From Sphingomonadales bacterium (GTDB taxonomy: Bacteria > Pseudomonadota > Alphaproteobacteria > Sphingomonadales > Emcibacteraceae): a stretch of 9,247 nucleotides of DNA. Where the stretch lies: positions 1 through 9,247 of the forward strand of contig DRKK01000346.1 of NCBI GenBank assembly GCA_011051815.1, written 5' to 3'. The notes under the pieces are model-generated. The model was not told the origin of the DNA and did not search any database. It saw only the letters and a list, made by a program, of their open reading frames with translations. This document shows positions 6,276 through 9,247 of this stretch, piece after piece. The position numbers and the translations under genes were made by a program. Numbering within the stretch: the stretch's first letter is position 1; every line of letters begins with the position of its first letter.

Positions 6276-6623
6276 TTATAAAATTTTCAGCACATCCTCT
6301 GGCGGACGTCCAATGGCGGCCTTACCCCCTGCCAAAACGATGGGCCGTTCGATCAGGCGCGGAAAACGCACCATGGCCGCGATCAGCTCATCCCGGCTTA
6401 ACTCTTCCGAAGCCAGATCATTGTCTTTATATTCCGCCTCCTTGCGCCGCATCAGGTCACGAGGCTCAAGGCCCAGCTTATCCAAAATGTCTGACAAAAC
6501 CGCCGCGCTCGGCACATCTTTTAAATATTCAACGATGGTGGGGGTGATGCCCTGTTCCTGCAAAAGAGCCAAAGTCTGGCGGGATTTGCTGCATTTTGGG
6601 TTGTGAAAAATCGTTACGGTCAT
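6276..6623 (-). CDS. arsC: ArsC-family reductase (YfgD-like)
   Basis: The 115-residue thioredoxin-fold protein belongs to the ArsC/Spx/YfgD family of glutathione/glutaredoxin-linked arsenate reductases. The catalytic Cys is C11 in HNPKCSKSR. R59, R93 (in ERPIV) and R106 (in IGRPPE) line up, one residue offset, with the arsenate-binding arginines R60, R94 and R107 recalled for plasmid ArsC. The CSKSR loop and IGRPPEDVLKIL tail resemble chromosomal YfgD more than plasmid ArsC. No arsR, arsB/acr3 or arsH is nearby, so a dedicated arsenic operon is not indicated, and a general thiol-redox role or low-level arsenate reduction is equally possible. AGGGAG lies 5-6 nt before the ATG and overlaps the end of the intergenic space. 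The start is only 15 nt after pyrD ends, so the two are almost certainly co-transcribed. The length is normal. Confidence 0.93.
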   Translation of the reverse strand: MTVTIFHNPKCSKSRQTLALLQEQGITPTIVEYLKDVPSAAVLSDILDKLGLEPRDLMRRKEAEYKDNDLASEELSRDELIAAMVRFPRLIERPIVLAGGKAAIGRPPEDVLKIL

Positions 6624-6638
6624 TTTTTGCTCCCTGAT

Positions 6639-7703
6639 TTATTTATGATCTGCGCCGATGGCGTCTTTTAAGGATGAAAAACCATCTTTCTTCAAAGCCG
6701 CCGTCAATTCAAGCTTTATCTTGCGTACCAGCCCCGGCCCATGAAAGACAAGCGCGCTGTAGAGCTGTACCAGAGAAGCTCCGGCCCGTATTTTACGGTA
6801 GGCATCTGTGCCGCTGGCAATACCGCCCACACCGATCAGGGGGATTTTACCCTTGGTCAAGTGATACATGTCAGACAGCAGTTCCGTGGACAGGTCAAAA
6901 AGCGGTGCGCCGCTCAGCCCGCCACTTTCTCCTGCATGTTCTGACGTCAGGCCGCCGCGCAAGCCAATGGTTGTGTTGCTGATGATCATGCCATCCATGC
7001 CATGCTTCAAAACAATATCCGCAATATCCGCTCTTTCCCCCTCATCCAGATCAGGAGCAATTTTGACCAACAGCGGCGGTTTAACCTTCAGGTCAGCCGC
7101 CTCCCGAACCGCGACCAACCGGGCCAGCAGGTCATCAAGCGCCGCCCGCCCCTGTAATTTACGCAGGCCGAGCGTGTTGGGCGATGAAATATTTATGGTG
7201 AAATAGCTGGCCAGCCCCAACAGAGACTTCAAGCAGGTGACATAATCCTGTGCCGGGTCTTCGCTGTCCTTATTGGCCCCGATATTGGCCCCGACAATGC
7301 CGCATTTGCCCAGCCCCGCACGCCGTTTCAGGTTTTTGGCATAAAGTGCAAGCCCAAGATTATTAAAGCCCATTCGGTTGATCACAGCTTTGTCTTCGGT
7401 CAGGCGAAACAGGCGCGGCTTTGGGTTGCCCTCTTGCGGTTTCGGAGTTACGGTCCCCGTTTCCACAAAACCAAATCCCTGCGCCAGCATAGGACACGGC
7501 ACCTCTGCATTCTTGTCAAAGCCCGCAGCAAGCCCCACAGGATTGGGAAAATCCATATCCCATAATTTAATATTCAGAACAGTATCATCCTGATGATGAT
7601 CAGAAAAAATCAAGCCATGCTTCAAGCCAAACAAGGCAAGCCCATGCGCCCGTTCAGGCGACAGGGTAAAAATCATCGATCTGGCTAAATTATACAAGCC
7701 CAT
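6639..7703 (-). CDS. pyrD: Dihydroorotate dehydrogenase (quinone), class 2
   Basis: The 354-residue protein oxidises dihydroorotate to orotate in de novo pyrimidine synthesis, using FMN and passing electrons to membrane quinones. Family motifs run in order: NPVGLAAGFDKNAEVP (54-69, K64 near FMN), ETGTVTPKPQEGNPKPRLFR (81-100), NRMGFNNLG (109-117), GANIGANKD (138-146), NISSPNTLGLRKLQ (171-184), VKIAPDLD (213-220), ISNTT (241-245), GGLSGAPLF (261-269) and GVGGIASGTDAYRKIRAGAS (291-310). S174 is the expected catalytic base; class 2 enzymes use Ser where class 1 uses Cys. The N-terminal helices (about 1-40) are the quinone/membrane-associating extension specific to class 2. GAGGGT lies 5 nt before the ATG. 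The preceding 85-nt gap is very AT-rich and could hold a promoter (for example a TATGAT-like -10), but I see no convincing pair. It heads the pyrD–arsC unit. Confidence 0.97.
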   Translation of the reverse strand: MGLYNLARSMIFTLSPERAHGLALFGLKHGLIFSDHHQDDTVLNIKLWDMDFPNPVGLAAGFDKNAEVPCPMLAQGFGFVETGTVTPKPQEGNPKPRLFRLTEDKAVINRMGFNNLGLALYAKNLKRRAGLGKCGIVGANIGANKDSEDPAQDYVTCLKSLLGLASYFTINISSPNTLGLRKLQGRAALDDLLARLVAVREAADLKVKPPLLVKIAPDLDEGERADIADIVLKHGMDGMIISNTTIGLRGGLTSEHAGESGGLSGAPLFDLSTELLSDMYHLTKGKIPLIGVGGIASGTDAYRKIRAGASLVQLYSALVFHGPGLVRKIKLELTAALKKDGFSSLKDAIGADHK

Positions 7704-7788
7704 AGAAGACCCTCGGATAAATATACATAATCATATGCATAACTTATCACGAACAAAAATAATATGAAATATTGTCTTTAAGGGTAGT

Positions 7789-8217
7789 CTAACCGTCAGC
7801 GTTATCGAGGCTTAAGGAAGATTTTCCCAATGCCTTGACCATTTCAAAAAGCTTCTTGCGCACAGCCGGGTCCTTGATCCGGTAATAGGCCCGAACAAGT
7901 TCCAGCGTTTCCCGCCGGGATAATTGGCCAACTTCAAAGCTCTGTGGGCCACCCTCGGACATACCAGTTGCCTTGCCGCTCACTTCCGCAGGCATATCAT
8001 CAAAGAAAAAAGAAACCGGAACATCCAGAATTTGAGAAAGCTTATACAGTCGGCTTGACCCAATACGGTTTGCCCCGCGTTCATATTTCTGAATTTGCTG
8101 AAAGGTCAGATTCAGTGCTTTTCCCAGCTTGTCCTGACTCATCCCCAATAACGTGCGCCGCAAACGTACCCTTGACCCCACATGAACGTCTACCGGCTCT
8201 GGCTTAGATTTAATCAT
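7789..8217 (-). CDS. XRE-family helix-turn-helix regulator
   Basis: The 142-residue protein has an N-terminal HTH_3/XRE domain (about 14-72). VGSRVRLRRTLLGMSQDKLGK is followed by LTFQQIQKYERGANRIGSSRL and ILDVPVSFFFDD. This is the chromosomal alphaproteobacterial type often found next to lnt, rather than an obvious prophage repressor. The C-terminal half (about 95-135: SRRETLELVRAYYRIKDPAVRKKLFEMVKAL) is helical and probably mediates oligomerisation; a flexible stretch (75-95) separates the two. No enzyme or ligand-binding domain is apparent. It lies after lnt and before pyrD. AGGGA with 6 nt spacing supports the ATG at 8217. A promoter-like element overlapped by a palindrome lies directly upstream, which suggests autoregulation. 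Targets are unknown; homologues in rhizobia and Caulobacter are described only in general terms that I can recall. Confidence 0.92.
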   Translation of the reverse strand: MIKSKPEPVDVHVGSRVRLRRTLLGMSQDKLGKALNLTFQQIQKYERGANRIGSSRLYKLSQILDVPVSFFFDDMPAEVSGKATGMSEGGPQSFEVGQLSRRETLELVRAYYRIKDPAVRKKLFEMVKALGKSSLSLDNADG

Positions 8218-8218
8218 T

Positions 8219-8242
8219 GTTAGTCCCTACATTAATCCCTAC
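8219..8242 (-). repeat. Two tandem 12-bp repeats carrying the Shine-Dalgarno
   Basis: On the minus strand GTAGGGATTAAT (8242-8231) is followed directly by GTAGGGACTAAC (8230-8219), identical at 10 of 12 positions. The second copy supplies the AGGGA ribosome binding site of the XRE gene, and the first copy is a duplicate 12 nt upstream. A looser AGGGG-TAAT copy occurs further upstream (about 8252-8260). The repeats may come from slippage or may be tandem binding sites in the leader. Confidence 0.6.
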
Positions 8243-8264
8243 TAAAATATATTACCCCTAAATA

Positions 8265-8275
8265 CTGTAGTACAG
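8265..8275. promoter_or_regulatory. Palindrome CTGTA-N-TACAG, candidate operator
   Basis: CTGTAGTACAG is an 11-bp perfect dyad with a single central base. It overlaps the last two bases of the -10-like element and the expected transcription start of the XRE gene. Its size and form suit an XRE-type dimer. I did not find the same 11-mer elsewhere in the window by eye. Confidence 0.45.
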
Positions 8276-8302
8276 GTAGAGCTGAAAAACGCAAAGGTCA
8301 AG
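8274..8302 (-). promoter_or_regulatory. Candidate promoter of the XRE regulator gene
   Basis: On the minus strand CTTGAC (8302-8297) and CTACCT (8279-8274) are separated by 17 nt. They match the alphaproteobacterial housekeeping consensus CTTGAC-N17-CTATAT at 6 of 6 and 4 of 6 positions. The predicted start is near 8267, giving a leader of about 50 nt. It lies in the 106-nt gap after lnt, so the regulator can be transcribed independently of lnt. No intrinsic terminator for lnt is evident in this gap. Confidence 0.5.
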
Positions 8303-8323
8303 CATTATCTTATATACTGCCCT

Positions 8324-9247
8324 TCATCGTCGCCTAGCCAAGAAGCTTAGCCCATAAAACAACCCCAACAGAATGAAAAACACCCCGTCCCCTGTTACAG
8401 AATATGGCGTTGCGGCAACCCTCTTAACGGGCAAAGGTGAGACAATTACCCCCTGTTTGTTCAAACCTAAACTTTTTTTGATCCGACCATACGAATCAAT
8501 CACGGCTGAAATTCCGGTGCCCGCAGACCGGATGACCGGCAGGCCTTCTTCTATGGCCCGCACCCGGGTTTGCAATAAATGCTGATAGGGGCCGCTGAAC
8601 GTGCCGTACCAGGCATCATTGGTGATATTCAACAGCCAGTCCGGTCTGTCTTTCGGATCAACCACCGCACCGGGAAAGATAATTTCGTAACAGATCAGGA
8701 CACCAACTGGCGGCATGCCATCACGATGCAGAGTACGGAGGCCCGTCCCCCGGCTATAGGAAAAGCCCTCTACCATCATGCCAAGCCCAAGGAACGACAG
8801 GGAATCGCTTAAGAAATCCGGGGTATATTCCCCGAATGGCACCAGATGATATTTGTCATAAATATTACGTATATTGCCCTCATGATCCACCTCGGCCAGA
8901 GAATTCCAGGCCTGAAATTCCGGTGATCGCTGAACCCGGGGATAACCCGCCATCAGAACCGCATTTTCATTCAGCACGTCCGAAATAAGAAAACGGCGGC
9001 TGTCATCGGTATCCAGGAAATAGATTACCGATGTTTCCGGCCAGATTACATGGGTAATGCCCTCAGCCGGCGGACTTTTGCTCATACGCAGATATTTGAG
9101 GAAATTATCGGCCTTTTTCGCCGGGTCCCATTTATCCTGCTGATTGATATTAGCCTGAATGATTTTCAGCTTAACCTGATCATTAAATTGCGTCGGCGAG
9201 GATAATTGTGCCACACCATAAACCGCCATGCCGCCAACCATAATGAC
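8324..9247 (-). CDS. lnt: Apolipoprotein N-acyltransferase, C-terminal part (partial)
   Basis: The frame is open from the window end (GTC ATT codons at 9247-9242 precede the first internal ATG) to a TGA at 8326-8324. This gives 307 codons of a protein that is normally about 500 residues, so the 5' part with most transmembrane helices lies outside. Lnt transfers the third acyl chain onto the N-terminal Cys of lipoproteins at the periplasmic face of the inner membrane. Numbering from the internal Met at 9241, the nitrilase-fold triad is visible: E69 (VIWPETS), K130 (YDKYHLVPFGEYTP) and C184 (GVLICYEIIFPG). NITNDAWYGTFSGPYQHL (205-222) and RAIEEGLPVIRSAGTGIS (228-245) are also characteristic. 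A C-terminal transmembrane helix (about 286-302) ends in LARRR, as expected for a cytoplasmic tail. All catalytic residues are intact. Confidence 0.96.
   Translation of the reverse strand, partial: VIMVGGMAVYGVAQLSSPTQFNDQVKLKIIQANINQQDKWDPAKKADNFLKYLRMSKSPPAEGITHVIWPETSVIYFLDTDDSRRFLISDVLNENAVLMAGYPRVQRSPEFQAWNSLAEVDHEGNIRNIYDKYHLVPFGEYTPDFLSDSLSFLGLGMMVEGFSYSRGTGLRTLHRDGMPPVGVLICYEIIFPGAVVDPKDRPDWLLNITNDAWYGTFSGPYQHLLQTRVRAIEEGLPVIRSAGTGISAVIDSYGRIKKSLGLNKQGVIVSPLPVKRVAATPYSVTGDGVFFILLGLFYGLSFLARRR

Noticed and set aside
6163..6606. 147-codon plus-strand frame across arsC and the start of the ThDP gene
   Set aside because: It spans two well-supported minus-strand genes, and its low-complexity Ser/Arg-rich product is typical of an antisense frame.

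Overview
The window most likely comes from an alphaproteobacterium of moderate GC content. The evidence is a 5' fragment of an NDUFS4-like complex I accessory subunit (typical of Alphaproteobacteria and mitochondria), a PAS_5-type protein (a family abundant in that class), an lnt–XRE gene pair of alphaproteobacterial type, and a promoter-like CTTGAC-N17-CTACCT element. Genus cannot be read from the sequence.

All ten genes lie on the minus strand, so transcription runs from high to low coordinates. In that order they are: the 3' part of lnt (apolipoprotein N-acyltransferase, cut by the window edge); an XRE-family DNA-binding regulator with its own promoter-like region; pyrD (quinone-linked dihydroorotate dehydrogenase); an ArsC/YfgD-family small reductase; a ThDP-dependent enzyme of the acetolactate synthase-like superfamily; a LuxR-type regulator that starts 2 nt after the ThDP gene stops; a PhyH-family Fe(II)/2-oxoglutarate dioxygenase; recQ; a PAS-domain protein that appears to use a TTG start; and the N-terminal 61 codons of the complex I subunit gene, cut by the window start. 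Coding density is high and no intergenic gap exceeds 130 nt. I see no tRNA, rRNA, CRISPR array or insertion sequence.

Most of the window is housekeeping: lipoprotein maturation, pyrimidine synthesis, DNA repair and respiration. The unusual part is the block from about 2783 to 6246. It holds a ThDP enzyme, a closely coupled LuxR-type regulator and a PhyH-family oxygenase. A perfect 13-bp AT-rich inverted repeat lies between the regulator and the oxygenase genes. This looks like a small self-regulated metabolic or signalling cassette of unknown substrate, sitting between the pyrD–arsC pair and recQ. An alpha-oxidation-like scheme (2-hydroxylation by PhyH, then C–C cleavage by the ThDP enzyme) and a signal synthase/receptor scheme are both possible, and neither is proven by the sequence.

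The second point of regulatory interest is the XRE leader at about 8219-8302. A promoter-like element is overlapped by an 11-bp palindrome and followed by two tandem 12-bp copies of a Shine–Dalgarno-containing repeat, which together suggest autoregulation.
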